Shown: positions 1-6,214, counted from the first letter of the stretch. The stretch: 6,214 nucleotides of DNA from Flavobacteriaceae bacterium (GCA_013042255.1 JABDQK010000043.1:1-6214); one strand, 5' to 3'. Program-made: numbers and translations. Notes: generated by a model not told the origin, from the sequence alone.

Positions 1-1246
1 GTAAACGAACACTTTCCAGTACATTATTCGCAAAGGCGTACATCAGGAGTCCGGTTGCCTCTTTCCTTGGAATACCTCTTGACTGCAGGTAAAAAAGGGC
101 ATCCTCATCCAATTGTCCTATAGTACATCCGTGTGAACATTTCACGTCATCTGCAAAGATCTCAAGCTGAGGCTTGGTATTGATCGTTGCCTTGTCGCTG
201 ATCAGTACATTGTTGTTTTGCTGAAAGGCGTTTGTTTTCTGGGCGATCTTGTCAACGATGATTTTTCCATTAAAAACACCGGTGGATTTCTCCCCGTAAA
301 TTCCCTTGTAATCCTGATGGCTTTCGCAATTAGGCTGCTGGTGATGGACCAGGGTATGATGATCAACGTGCTGTTTTTCACCAAGGATGGTTACACCTTT
401 GAGCGTAGAATCGATATGTTCCCCATTCTGATAGAAATTGAGATTATTTCTGGTCAGCTTACCGCCGAAAGAGAAGGTGTGAACTTTAACTACACTTTTG
501 TCCTTCTGGGCGATATAGGTATTATCTATCAGGGAGGCATCCTTACTGTCGTTCTGGACCTTGTAATAATCTACGATGGCATTCTCAGCCGCGAAGATCT
601 CGGTAACACAATTGGTAAGGACGGCATTGCTTGTCAGGCTCTGATGTCTTTCTATTACCTGTAATTCTGCATTTTCCTCTGCAATGATAAGGTTTCTGGG
701 TTGCAGCATTAGGGAAGCTTCATTCCCGGTTGCAAAGTGCAGGATCTCAACTGGTTTTTTCGGCGCCTTGTTTTTTGGAATATAAATGTAGGCTCCTTCC
801 CGGCTAAACGCGGTGTTCAAAGAGGTAAGGCTCTCGTCTTTTGAAGCTACTTTGTTGAAATACACATCTATCACAGGCTTGTACATGGGCTTGGTCAGTG
901 CAGAGCTCATCAAGCAAATATCCACCCCGTCATGGGTCGTTTCAGAAAGATATGAACTGTAAATTCCGTCGATAAAAACGATCTTGTATGTGTCTATTTC
1001 GTGAAGGAAGTACTTCTTAACCTGATTGTATTCCAAAGAGTTTTCCTCCTTGGGAAAGATGCTGAAGTCTACCTTCTGCAAATTGTTCAGGGAGGTGTAC
1101 TTCCATGCTTCATCCTTCTTCGTCGGGAATCCTTTTTCTTCAAAATTCTTGATGGCCTCGGTTCTGATATCGTGAATGGGGTGATCCACATCCACATTGT
1201 TTTCGAATGCCATGAAGGACGATACTAATTTTTCCTTTAGATCCAT
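1..1246 (-). CDS. sufD: Fe-S cluster assembly protein SufD (3' end cut by window edge)
   Basis: SufD pairs with SufB in the cytoplasmic SufBC2D scaffold, where Fe-S clusters are assembled de novo. The frame is open from an ATG at 1246 to the left edge and gives 415 residues without a stop. Family members are about 420-440 residues, so roughly 20 C-terminal residues are probably missing. Seen: the N-terminal SufD motif DEAWKYTSL (45-53), a His-rich HVDHHTLVHH stretch (293-302) in the beta-helix core, and the C-terminal ADDVKCSHGCTIGQLDEDALF block (365-385). By its distance from the C-terminus, His372 in CSHGC should correspond to E. coli SufD His360, reported as essential for cluster formation at the SufB-SufD interface. 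The start follows sufC by 54 nt and has an A-rich leader with no Shine-Dalgarno sequence. Met12 is an alternative start but would remove part of the normal N-terminus. The identification is secure; the residue equivalence rests on remembered alignments. Confidence 0.96.
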   Translation of the reverse strand, partial: MDLKEKLVSSFMAFENNVDVDHPIHDIRTEAIKNFEEKGFPTKKDEAWKYTSLNNLQKVDFSIFPKEENSLEYNQVKKYFLHEIDTYKIVFIDGIYSSYLSETTHDGVDICLMSSALTKPMYKPVIDVYFNKVASKDESLTSLNTAFSREGAYIYIPKNKAPKKPVEILHFATGNEASLMLQPRNLIIAEENAELQVIERHQSLTSNAVLTNCVTEIFAAENAIVDYYKVQNDSKDASLIDNTYIAQKDKSVVKVHTFSFGGKLTRNNLNFYQNGEHIDSTLKGVTILGEKQHVDHHTLVHHQQPNCESHQDYKGIYGEKSTGVFNGKIIVDKIAQKTNAFQQNNNVLISDKATINTKPQLEIFADDVKCSHGCTIGQLDEDALFYLQSRGIPRKEATGLLMYAFANNVLESVRL

Positions 1247-1266
1247 TTTGAATTTCAATCATTTAC

Positions 1267-1286
1267 GATACCCCTCACGGGATACC
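1267..1286 (-). other. Intercistronic RNA hairpin with GNRA-type tetraloop between sufC and sufD
   Basis: On the transcribed (minus) strand, 1286-1279 reads GGUAUCCC, followed by GUGA (1278-1275) and then GGGGUAUC (1274-1267). All eight positions can pair, two of them as G-U wobbles, and the loop fits the stable GNRA class. On the plus strand the two wobbles would be A-C mismatches, so the structure is specific to the sense RNA. It lies 14 nt after the sufC stop and 20 nt before the sufD ATG. No U-tract follows, so it does not look like an intrinsic terminator. A role in mRNA processing, stability or sufD translation is inference only. Chance formation cannot be excluded. Confidence 0.45.
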
Positions 1287-1300
1287 AATCCTAATTATTT

Positions 1301-2053
1301 TTACGCTACCGTTTCTTGTTTCAGCCAGTCGTATCCTTTTTCCTCGAGTTCCAGAGCCAGTTCTTTGCTGCCAGATTTTACGATCTTTCCATCGTGTATC
1401 ACGTGCACCTTATCCGGGATAATATATTCCAGCAGGCGCTGATAATGCGTAATTACGATCACTGCATTGTCCTTGCTCTTCAATTTATTGACCCCGTTGG
1501 CTACGATGCGCAGAGCATCAATATCCAAACCGGAATCGGTCTCGTCGAGAATCGCCAGTTTTGGTTCTAGCATCGCCATCTGAAAGATCTCATTTCTTTT
1601 CTTCTCCCCACCTGAGAATCCTTCGTTGATAGATCTGGAAAGAAACTTTCTGTCTATATCCAGTAATTCCGATTTTTCCCTGATAAGCTTCAGCATCTGA
1701 TTGGCAGGCATATCTTCCATGCCGCGAGCCTTTCGCGATTCGTTGATGGCCGTCTTCATAAAATTGGTGACAGAGACCCCCGGAATCTCAACTGGGTATT
1801 GAAAAGAGAGAAAAATGCCCTTATGTGCTCTTTCCTCAGGAGAATCATCTTCGAGATCCTCTCCTTCAAAAACGACAGACCCCTTGGTGATCTCAAAATC
1901 TTCATTCCCTGCAATAACAGAAGCCAAAGTACTCTTCCCGGAACCATTTGGTCCCATAATAGCGTGTATTTCTCCTGGATTAACCTCCAGGTTGACTCCC
2001 TTCAGAATTTTCTTGCCATCTACTGTGGCATGCAGATCCTTAATTTTCAACAT
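1301..2053 (-). CDS. sufC: Fe-S cluster assembly ATPase SufC
   Basis: SufC is the cytoplasmic ABC-type ATPase of the SufBC2D complex. ATP-driven dimerisation of SufC reshapes SufB-SufD so that a cluster can form; it is not a transporter and has no membrane partner here. The 250-residue protein is full length for the family. Motifs in order: Walker A GPNGSGKST (34-42, Lys40), Q-loop Gln85 in FLSFQYP, the signature FSGGEKKRNE (146-155, with the SufC-typical EKKRNE ending), Walker B LAILDE (166-171, catalytic Glu171), D-loop SGLD (174-177) and switch His203 in VIVITHYQRLL. The ATG at 2053 starts directly on the expected MLKIKDLHA N-terminus. It sits 35 nt after sufB, in the same orientation and presumably the same transcript, and ends in TAA. 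Nothing looks truncated or unusual. Confidence 0.98.
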   Translation of the reverse strand: MLKIKDLHATVDGKKILKGVNLEVNPGEIHAIMGPNGSGKSTLASVIAGNEDFEITKGSVVFEGEDLEDDSPEERAHKGIFLSFQYPVEIPGVSVTNFMKTAINESRKARGMEDMPANQMLKLIREKSELLDIDRKFLSRSINEGFSGGEKKRNEIFQMAMLEPKLAILDETDSGLDIDALRIVANGVNKLKSKDNAVIVITHYQRLLEYIIPDKVHVIHDGKIVKSGSKELALELEEKGYDWLKQETVA

Positions 2054-2088
2054 ATCGTATTCGTTTTACTTCTTAACTGAATTACTTT

Positions 2089-3534
2089 TTACCCAACAGA
2101 ACCTTCTAGACTTATTTCCAGGAGTTTCTGTGCTTCCACAGCAAATTCCATTGGCAATTTGTTCAACACTTCCTTACTAAAGCCATTTACAATTAATGCG
2201 ATTGCCTTTTCGGTATCAATTCCTCTCTGGTTACAGTAGAAGATCTGGTCTTCACCAATTTTACTGGTGGTTGCCTCATGTTCTATCTGGGCAGTTTTGT
2301 TTTTCACTTCTATGTACGGAAAAGTATGTGCTCCGCATTCATTCCCCATCAACAGAGAATCGCACTGAGAAAAATTCCTGGCATTTTCAGCCCGACTGTT
2401 CACCTGAACGAGTCCCCGGTAACTGTTTTGTGATTTTCCGGCCGAGATTCCTTTTGAAATGATAGTACTCTTGGTATTCTTTCCAAGGTGTATCATCTTC
2501 GTTCCTGTATCGGCTTGCTGAAAATTATTGGTAACGGCAATGGAATAGAACTCTCCTATAGAGTTATCTCCCTTTAAAATACATGAAGGATATTTCCAGG
2601 TGATGGCCGATCCTGTTTCTACCTGCGTCCAGGAAATTTTGGCATTCCGCTCACAAATTCCCCTTTTGGTTACAAAATTGTACACTCCGCCTTTCCCTTC
2701 CTTGTCGCCGGGAAACCAGTTTTGAACGGTAGAATATTTGATTTCTGCATCGTCTAAAGCGATGAGTTCAACCACCGCTGCGTGGAGCTGGTTCTCATCT
2801 CGTGATGGGGCGGTACAGCCTTCAAGGTAACTCACATAACTACCTTCATCAGCCACTACAAGTGTTCTTTCAAATTGTCCGGTTCCTGCCTGGTTAATCC
2901 TGAAATAGGTAGACAGTTCCATAGGACATCGGACCCCCTTGGGAATGTAGCAGAACGATCCGTCGGAGAATACTGCCGAATTAAGGGCTGCATAAAAATT
3001 ATCCTTTTGCGGGACAACGCTGCCAATATATTTTTTAACCAGTTCGGGGTGTTCTTTAATCGCTTCTGATATCGAGCAGAAGATAATACCTTTTTCGGCC
3101 AGGGTCTTTTTAAAAGTTGTTGCTACAGAAACCGAATCCATAACAATATCCACGGCAACTCCTGCCAGTTTTTTCTGTTCATCTAGGGAGATCCCCAGTC
3201 TTTTAAATGTATCGAGTAACTCAGGATCAACCTCATCGAGGCTGTTGTATTTGGGCTTCTTGTTAGGAGCTGAATAATAACTGATATCCTGGAAATCGGG
3301 TTTTTTATACCTGATGTTTGCCCATTCGGGTTCTGTCATTTCCTTCCAGCCCCTAAAAGCTTCCAGACGCCATTGGGTCATCCAATCTGGCTCTTCTTTC
3401 TTTTTGGAAAGAGCGATCACTACCTCTTCATTCAGACCTTTGGGAAAGGTGTCTGATTCGATATCGGTATAGAAACCGTATTCGTATTCTTTGGTTTCCA
3501 GCTCTTTCTTTAACTCTTCTTCTGTATATGCCAT
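2089..3534 (-). CDS. sufB: Fe-S cluster assembly scaffold protein SufB
   Basis: SufB is the main scaffold subunit of SufBC2D. It accepts persulfide sulfur and, with SufD, holds the nascent cluster. The 481-residue protein is complete and of normal family length; it begins [12 protein letters not shown] and ends with the very conserved [19 protein letters not shown]. Key residues by comparison with remembered E. coli numbering (constant offset of 14): Cys240 in YLEGCTAP matches Cys254, the proposed sulfur entry point. Cys391 in SQCDS matches Cys405, and Glu420 in IEHEATTS matches Glu434, both implicated in cluster assembly at the SufD interface. The stretch [16 protein letters not shown] (424-439) is a family hallmark. 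The gene starts 18 nt after the A-type carrier gene and has an A/T-rich leader (ACAATACGCAAC) without a Shine-Dalgarno sequence, as is usual in Bacteroidota. Identification is certain; functional residue assignments are by homology. Confidence 0.98.
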   Translation of the reverse strand: MAYTEEELKKELETKEYEYGFYTDIESDTFPKGLNEEVVIALSKKKEEPDWMTQWRLEAFRGWKEMTEPEWANIRYKKPDFQDISYYSAPNKKPKYNSLDEVDPELLDTFKRLGISLDEQKKLAGVAVDIVMDSVSVATTFKKTLAEKGIIFCSISEAIKEHPELVKKYIGSVVPQKDNFYAALNSAVFSDGSFCYIPKGVRCPMELSTYFRINQAGTGQFERTLVVADEGSYVSYLEGCTAPSRDENQLHAAVVELIALDDAEIKYSTVQNWFPGDKEGKGGVYNFVTKRGICERNAKISWTQVETGSAITWKYPSCILKGDNSIGEFYSIAVTNNFQQADTGTKMIHLGKNTKSTIISKGISAGKSQNSYRGLVQVNSRAENARNFSQCDSLLMGNECGAHTFPYIEVKNKTAQIEHEATTSKIGEDQIFYCNQRGIDTEKAIALIVNGFSKEVLNKLPMEFAVEAQKLLEISLEGSVG

Positions 3535-3552
3535 GTTGCGTATTGTAAAAAT

Positions 3553-3882
3553 CTATAAAGAAAAACTTTCCCCGCAGCCACAGGTACGCTGGGCGTTGGG
3601 ATTATTAAAAACAAATCCTTTTCCATTGAGGCCTCCGGAATATTCCAGGACCGTTCCTACCAGGTAGAGAAAGCTCTTTTTATCTACCAGAATTCGAACG
3701 TCGTTATCTTCAAAAATCTTATCCGATTCACTGATCTCGGAATCAAATTTCAATTCGTATGACAGCCCACTACATCCGCCGCTTTTTACGCCCACACGGA
3801 CATAGTCTTTTGATAGGTCATAGCCTTCTTCAGACATAAGGACTGATACTTTCTTTTTGGCCGTTTCTGATACTTTGATCAT
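3553..3882 (-). CDS. sufA: A-type Fe-S carrier protein (SufA/IscA/ErpA family), first gene of the suf operon
   Basis: This cytoplasmic A-type carrier (HesB/IscA family) is thought to receive clusters from the SufBCD scaffold and deliver them to apo-proteins. With the start at 3882 it has 109 residues, the usual family size. The three cluster-ligand cysteines are present: Cys37 in SGGCSGLSY, and Cys101 and Cys103 in the C-terminal TCGCGESF. They correspond to Cys35, Cys99 and Cys101 of E. coli IscA. An ATG at 3939 in the same frame would add 19 residues (NTPVLVYICKLF...), but that stretch lacks family similarity and covers the predicted promoter, so MIKVSETAKKK is the better start. The gene leads the operon, 18 nt before sufB. 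From sequence alone SufA, IscA and ErpA are hard to separate; the symbol sufA is chosen from operon context. Confidence 0.93.
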   Translation of the reverse strand: MIKVSETAKKKVSVLMSEEGYDLSKDYVRVGVKSGGCSGLSYELKFDSEISESDKIFEDNDVRILVDKKSFLYLVGTVLEYSGGLNGKGFVFNNPNAQRTCGCGESFSL

Positions 3883-4045
3883 CTTAATTGGACTTATTCT
3901 AAATAGTTTACAAATATACACTAAAACTGGGGTATTCAAATAGATCCTAACATTATAATAACATATATGAGGATCAGATATTTCTATGTCTCAGATAAGG
4001 AATAACGGTAAGAAAATCAGGATTACAAAAGGAGGCGGCTGAGGA
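3883..4045. other. Intergenic region between the propeller lipoprotein gene and the suf operon
   Basis: These 163 nt separate two same-strand units. The left end holds the suf promoter. The remainder is AT-rich. On the minus strand I see no GC-rich stem followed by a U-run after the lipoprotein stop codon (TGA, 4046-4048), so there is no recognisable intrinsic terminator. There are only minor repeats: TCAGATA at 3974-3980 and 3991-3997, and the 8-bp palindrome CATATATG at 3962-3969, all within chance expectation. No small ORF with convincing features is seen. Confidence 0.6.
3911..3940 (-). promoter_or_regulatory. Bacteroidota-type promoter of the suf operon
   Basis: On the minus strand, TATATTTG (3918-3911) is an exact match to the Bacteroidota -7 consensus TAnnTTTG. 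A TTTG (3940-3937) lies 18 nt upstream and fits the -33 element. Transcription would start near 3903-3907, giving a leader of roughly 22-25 nt before the carrier ATG at 3882. This placement argues against the upstream in-frame ATG at 3939. I see no clear operator that would indicate iron or oxidative-stress control. Confidence 0.72.
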
Positions 4046-5389
4046 TCATTCTATTTTGATCACAATGAGGTCTGTACCTCCTTTATTCTCGAGCGGGAAT
4101 AAATCTGTGCTATTACTTTCTCCAACCACGAGAATACCACCATCCCCGGTTTCTATAGCATCGAATCCAAATTCCAGTTCAGTGCCTCCATAGGCCTGCT
4201 GCCATTCCAGGCGGCCCTGAGTATCAATTTTCAGCACCCACAGATCGTTCTGCCCTGCGTTGGTTTTCACATCCTGGTCGGTACTTTTAGCATTCCCTGC
4301 GATCACGAATCCCCCGTCGGCTGTAGGACGTATACTATCGGCGGCTTCAAAATCGGATCCTCCAAAAGTGCGTTCCCACAATAAATCCCCCTCAGCATCG
4401 ATCTTAATGACCCATATCTCAGAACCTCCATGAGACGCTGCCACGTCTCCATCCATACTAATGGTACTCCCCGTGATAATATAGCCCCCGTCTTCGGTCT
4501 TTTCAATATCCTGAGCTATGTCGATTCCTGAACCTCCGTAAGACCGTTCCCAGACAAACTGCCCTTCTGAATTAATTTTTACTACCCAGAAGTCGTATGA
4601 TCCCCTGGGATCAGAGATATCAAAATCATCGCTTTCTGAAAATCCGGCCAAAACATAGCCCCCGTCATGAGCATTCACAACTGCATGGGCCCGGTCATTG
4701 TTGGTCCCTCCGAAATACTTACGCCATTGAAGTTCCCCATTGCCGTTGAGTTTGGTTCCCCAGAATTCACCTACCCCATGCCTTGTAAGGGTATAGGATT
4801 TATCTGTATATCCATCGGCCCTGGCGGAAGTGATGTCGAGAAAACCGGTGAAAAAGAATCCGCCATCCTGGGTTTCCAAAAGGTCATAAGAATGGTCATG
4901 TCCCGAAAAACCAAAACTTTGTTCCCATTCCACATTCCCCTGTGGATCCAATTTTAATATCCAGTTATCGTGAAAACCTTCGTTGTTACTCGCATCCCCA
5001 TCGTCGCTCATCGCATATCCCGTAATTGCGAATCCGCCATCTGAGGTTTCCACTACAGCCTGTCCCCGATCATCCTTACTTCCGCCATAAGTTCGCGACC
5101 AGAGTAGGGTGCCCGTAGCATTTATTTTAATCAACCAATAGTCATTTACTGCTGTGGTTTTTCCAGTGAGATCACCATCGGTACTATTGGAAAAACCAAA
5201 AATAGCATAGCCTCCATCCGATGTGCTGATCACGGAACGTGGAGTATCGTCTCCAGTTCCTCCAAACGAAGTTATCCAGGCTACTTCACCTTTAAATTCG
5301 GACAAAGCCTCCGGTATGCTCTCTGATTTGTCATAAGAACAACTCAGCAGAACAAGTGAAACAAGGAAAACGATACTCTGTTTAAACAT
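4046..5389 (-). CDS. Lipoprotein made of a seven-repeat beta-propeller (unknown function)
   Basis: I do not recognise a named family for this complete 447-residue protein. Residues 1-17 form a lipoprotein signal peptide: Lys3, a hydrophobic run IVFLVSLVLL (6-15) and the lipobox LLSC with acceptor Cys17. A polar linker follows to residue 37. The rest is seven tandem units starting at Trp38, 97, 155, 222, 280, 338 and 396. The pattern is W..(S/T/A)(F/Y)GG....D, then a DGG(F/Y) turn, then D.W(V/I)(I/V)K(I/L)...G. Seven such units fit a seven-bladed propeller. The last unit stops at IVIKIE without the next W strand, and the N-terminal GEVAW strand could close the ring. Unit 3 is atypical: 67 residues, with FGFS in place of FGGS. 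The ATG at 5389 follows the upstream propeller gene by 4 nt, so the two are very likely co-transcribed. The likely location is the outer membrane or cell surface. Ligand binding or a structural role is possible; no enzyme signature is seen. Confidence 0.88.
   Translation of the reverse strand: MFKQSIVFLVSLVLLSCSYDKSESIPEALSEFKGEVAWITSFGGTGDDTPRSVISTSDGGYAIFGFSNSTDGDLTGKTTAVNDYWLIKINATGTLLWSRTYGGSKDDRGQAVVETSDGGFAITGYAMSDDGDASNNEGFHDNWILKLDPQGNVEWEQSFGFSGHDHSYDLLETQDGGFFFTGFLDITSARADGYTDKSYTLTRHGVGEFWGTKLNGNGELQWRKYFGGTNNDRAHAVVNAHDGGYVLAGFSESDDFDISDPRGSYDFWVVKINSEGQFVWERSYGGSGIDIAQDIEKTEDGGYIITGSTISMDGDVAASHGGSEIWVIKIDAEGDLLWERTFGGSDFEAADSIRPTADGGFVIAGNAKSTDQDVKTNAGQNDLWVLKIDTQGRLEWQQAYGGTELEFGFDAIETGDGGILVVGESNSTDLFPLENKGGTDLIVIKIE
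4049..5278 (-). repeat. Seven tandem protein-level repeats (propeller blades)
   Basis: Units in order from the N-terminus lie at 5278-5102, 5101-4928, 4927-4727, 4726-4553, 4552-4379, 4378-4205 and 4204-4049. Their lengths are 59, 58, 67, 58, 58, 58 and 52 residues. Similarity is clear in the protein but only patchy in DNA (for example the recurring CCTCC and CCCCCGTC stretches for GG and DGG). This suggests an old duplication series held by structure rather than recent expansion. Confidence 0.88.
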
Positions 5390-5393
5390 GTTT

Positions 5394-6214
5394 TTAGTTT
5401 GATGCCTCTATAACGAAGAATCCGGAATTAATGTCGTTAAGAATGATCTTTCCACTATCAAAGTATGGATAAACACTCCATACCCCATCAAAAGAAGCAC
5501 TATTACCGCTTGGATAACTATCAAAAAAACCCTTTTCCACGATTGTACTGTTTTCGATACCAGAAATATCAATAACGCGAAGTCCCGCAGTATAATTAGC
5601 CAAAAAGTAATCATTGCCTTTCACATACCCATTATGATCAATGGCCATGGTAGTTCCTAAATAAGTTGTGTGAATAACCGGAGCGTCAAGATCAGAAAGA
5701 TCAAAGACTAGAGTTCTAGAATTAAAACCAGCCCTAATCTCATCAAGTTCATCTCCTAGAATAAAATATTTCTGATCTTCGGTAAACCAACCCTGATGTG
5801 TATACCAAACATTGCTATATTGAAAAGAGGAGATTTCTATTGGATTGTTTTTATCAGAAACGTCAATAACAACAACTCGGTCTTCATTGGCCCCGATAAA
5901 TATTTCCCTTCCTGTATAATCTGCATCCGGACCGTTGTAAAGGACCACCTGTGCATCGTGCGTATATCCACTATCACCGTAACCTCCTGCTGCTACAGGA
6001 TCGAAAGGATTCTGAATGTCTATAATATGTGTGCCTCCACTGTAAGTGTCTGTCCCAACGGCATATGCAAAACCTGTGGCCTCATTAATTACGATGTTAT
6101 GAGAATTCCCAAAGCCTGTATAGCGCGTATCTGCAGAAAACGTCACTGGTGGGTTACTGACAGAAAGTAATTTTTTAAGATCAAAAACCTGCATTCCATG
6201 CCCTCCTGCCTCTG
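5394..6214 (-). CDS. Choice-of-anchor B / LVIVP-repeat beta-propeller protein (5' end cut by window edge)
   Basis: The frame is open through the right edge. It reads E-A-G-G-H-G before the internal Met at 6194, so that Met is not a credible start. 272 residues are visible before the TAA stop. The sequence resembles the choice-of-anchor B proteins, secreted propellers carrying LVIVP-type repeats whose cell-surface anchor differs between species. Visible repeat strands (numbered from Met at 6194) are THIIDIQNPFDPV (55-67), RVVVIDVSDKNNPIEI (106-121), TLVFDLSDLDAPVI (161-174) and LRVIDISGIENSTIV (205-219). A histidine recurs in equivalent places: His32, His79, His133 and His187. The C-terminus ends on a repeat strand (SGFFVIEASN) with no T9SS sorting domain or membrane helix, so any anchor must be N-terminal and off-window. 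The next gene, a lipoprotein, starts 4 nt later. The biological role of the family is not established; family assignment is from remembered motifs. Confidence 0.82.
   Translation of the reverse strand, partial: EAGGHGMQVFDLKKLLSVSNPPVTFSADTRYTGFGNSHNIVINEATGFAYAVGTDTYSGGTHIIDIQNPFDPVAAGGYGDSGYTHDAQVVLYNGPDADYTGREIFIGANEDRVVVIDVSDKNNPIEISSFQYSNVWYTHQGWFTEDQKYFILGDELDEIRAGFNSRTLVFDLSDLDAPVIHTTYLGTTMAIDHNGYVKGNDYFLANYTAGLRVIDISGIENSTIVEKGFFDSYPSGNSASFDGVWSVYPYFDSGKIILNDINSGFFVIEASN

Noticed and set aside
218..664. 148-residue plus-strand open frame
   Set aside because: It lies wholly antisense to sufD, which has strong family motifs over this stretch; the antisense product has no recognisable features.
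1815..2180. 121-residue plus-strand open frame
   Set aside because: It is antisense across the sufC start, the intergenic gap and the sufB end; its residues mirror conserved SufC/SufB codons.
3883..3939. 19-residue N-terminal extension of the A-type carrier from an ATG at 3939
   Set aside because: It is not family-like, makes the protein longer than usual, and covers the predicted promoter.
3962..3969. Palindrome CATATATG as a regulator site
   Set aside because: It is only 8 bp and AT-rich, with no match to a regulator site I know.
3974..3997. Direct repeat TCAGATA (two copies) as an operator
   Set aside because: A 7-bp repeat in 163 nt of AT-rich DNA is about what chance gives, and it does not overlap the promoter core.
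4044..4061. Inverted repeat GATCA...TGATC at the end of the lipoprotein gene as a terminator
   Set aside because: The stem is only 5 bp with an 8-nt loop, overlaps the coding end, and has no following U-run.
4303..4506. 67-residue minus-strand open frame in another phase
   Set aside because: It is contained inside the seven-repeat lipoprotein gene and has no independent support.
5796..6170. 124-residue Cys/Ile-rich plus-strand open frame
   Set aside because: It is the antisense shadow of the LVIVP propeller gene; its repetitive look comes from the sense repeats.
6192..6194. ATG as the start of the choice-of-anchor B protein
   Set aside because: The frame stays open to the window edge and reads EAGGHG just before it, which resembles internal family sequence; the gene is partial.

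Overview
The window looks like chromosomal DNA from a member of the Bacteroidota, most likely a marine Flavobacteriaceae. Four things point there: the SUF gene order and protein sequences, a Bacteroidota-type promoter (TAnnTTTG -7 box), A-rich leaders without Shine-Dalgarno sequences, and two propeller-type secreted proteins of kinds common in that phylum. I cannot name the genus. All six genes lie on the minus strand, so transcription runs from right to left. I see no tRNA, rRNA, CRISPR array, insertion sequence or phage gene.

Right part (6214 to 4046): a two-gene unit of surface or secreted proteins. The first gene is the 3' part of a choice-of-anchor B / LVIVP-repeat beta-propeller protein and runs off the right edge. 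Four nucleotides later comes a complete 447-residue lipoprotein. After its lipobox (Cys17), this protein consists entirely of seven tandem repeats of about 58 residues, each with a Trp, a GG and a DGG motif, and it reads as a seven-bladed propeller. The tight spacing suggests co-transcription and related roles at the cell envelope. No substrate can be inferred.

Middle (4045 to 3883): a 163-nt intergenic stretch with no convincing terminator. It holds a good promoter (-33 TTTG, 18-nt spacer, -7 TATATTTG) just upstream of the SUF genes.

Left part (3882 to 1): the first four genes of a SUF iron-sulfur cluster assembly operon: an A-type carrier (SufA/IscA-like), sufB, sufC and sufD, with gaps of 18, 35 and 54 nt. 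SufB, SufC and SufD form the scaffold complex on which the cluster is built, with SufC supplying ATP-driven motion. The A-type protein is thought to pass clusters to target proteins. The residues I know to be critical in the E. coli proteins are present: the SufB cysteines and glutamate, the SufD histidine, the SufC ATPase motifs and the three carrier cysteines. sufD is cut by the left edge, with perhaps about 20 residues missing. The desulfurase and sulfur-transfer genes (sufS, sufE) would be expected beyond that edge but are not visible. The sufC-sufD gap can form an 8-bp RNA hairpin capped by a GNRA-type GUGA loop, and it pairs fully only on the transcribed strand.

Most of the window is ordinary core metabolism. 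The less explained parts are the propeller pair and the small intercistronic hairpin. I found no evidence of a wholly new system.
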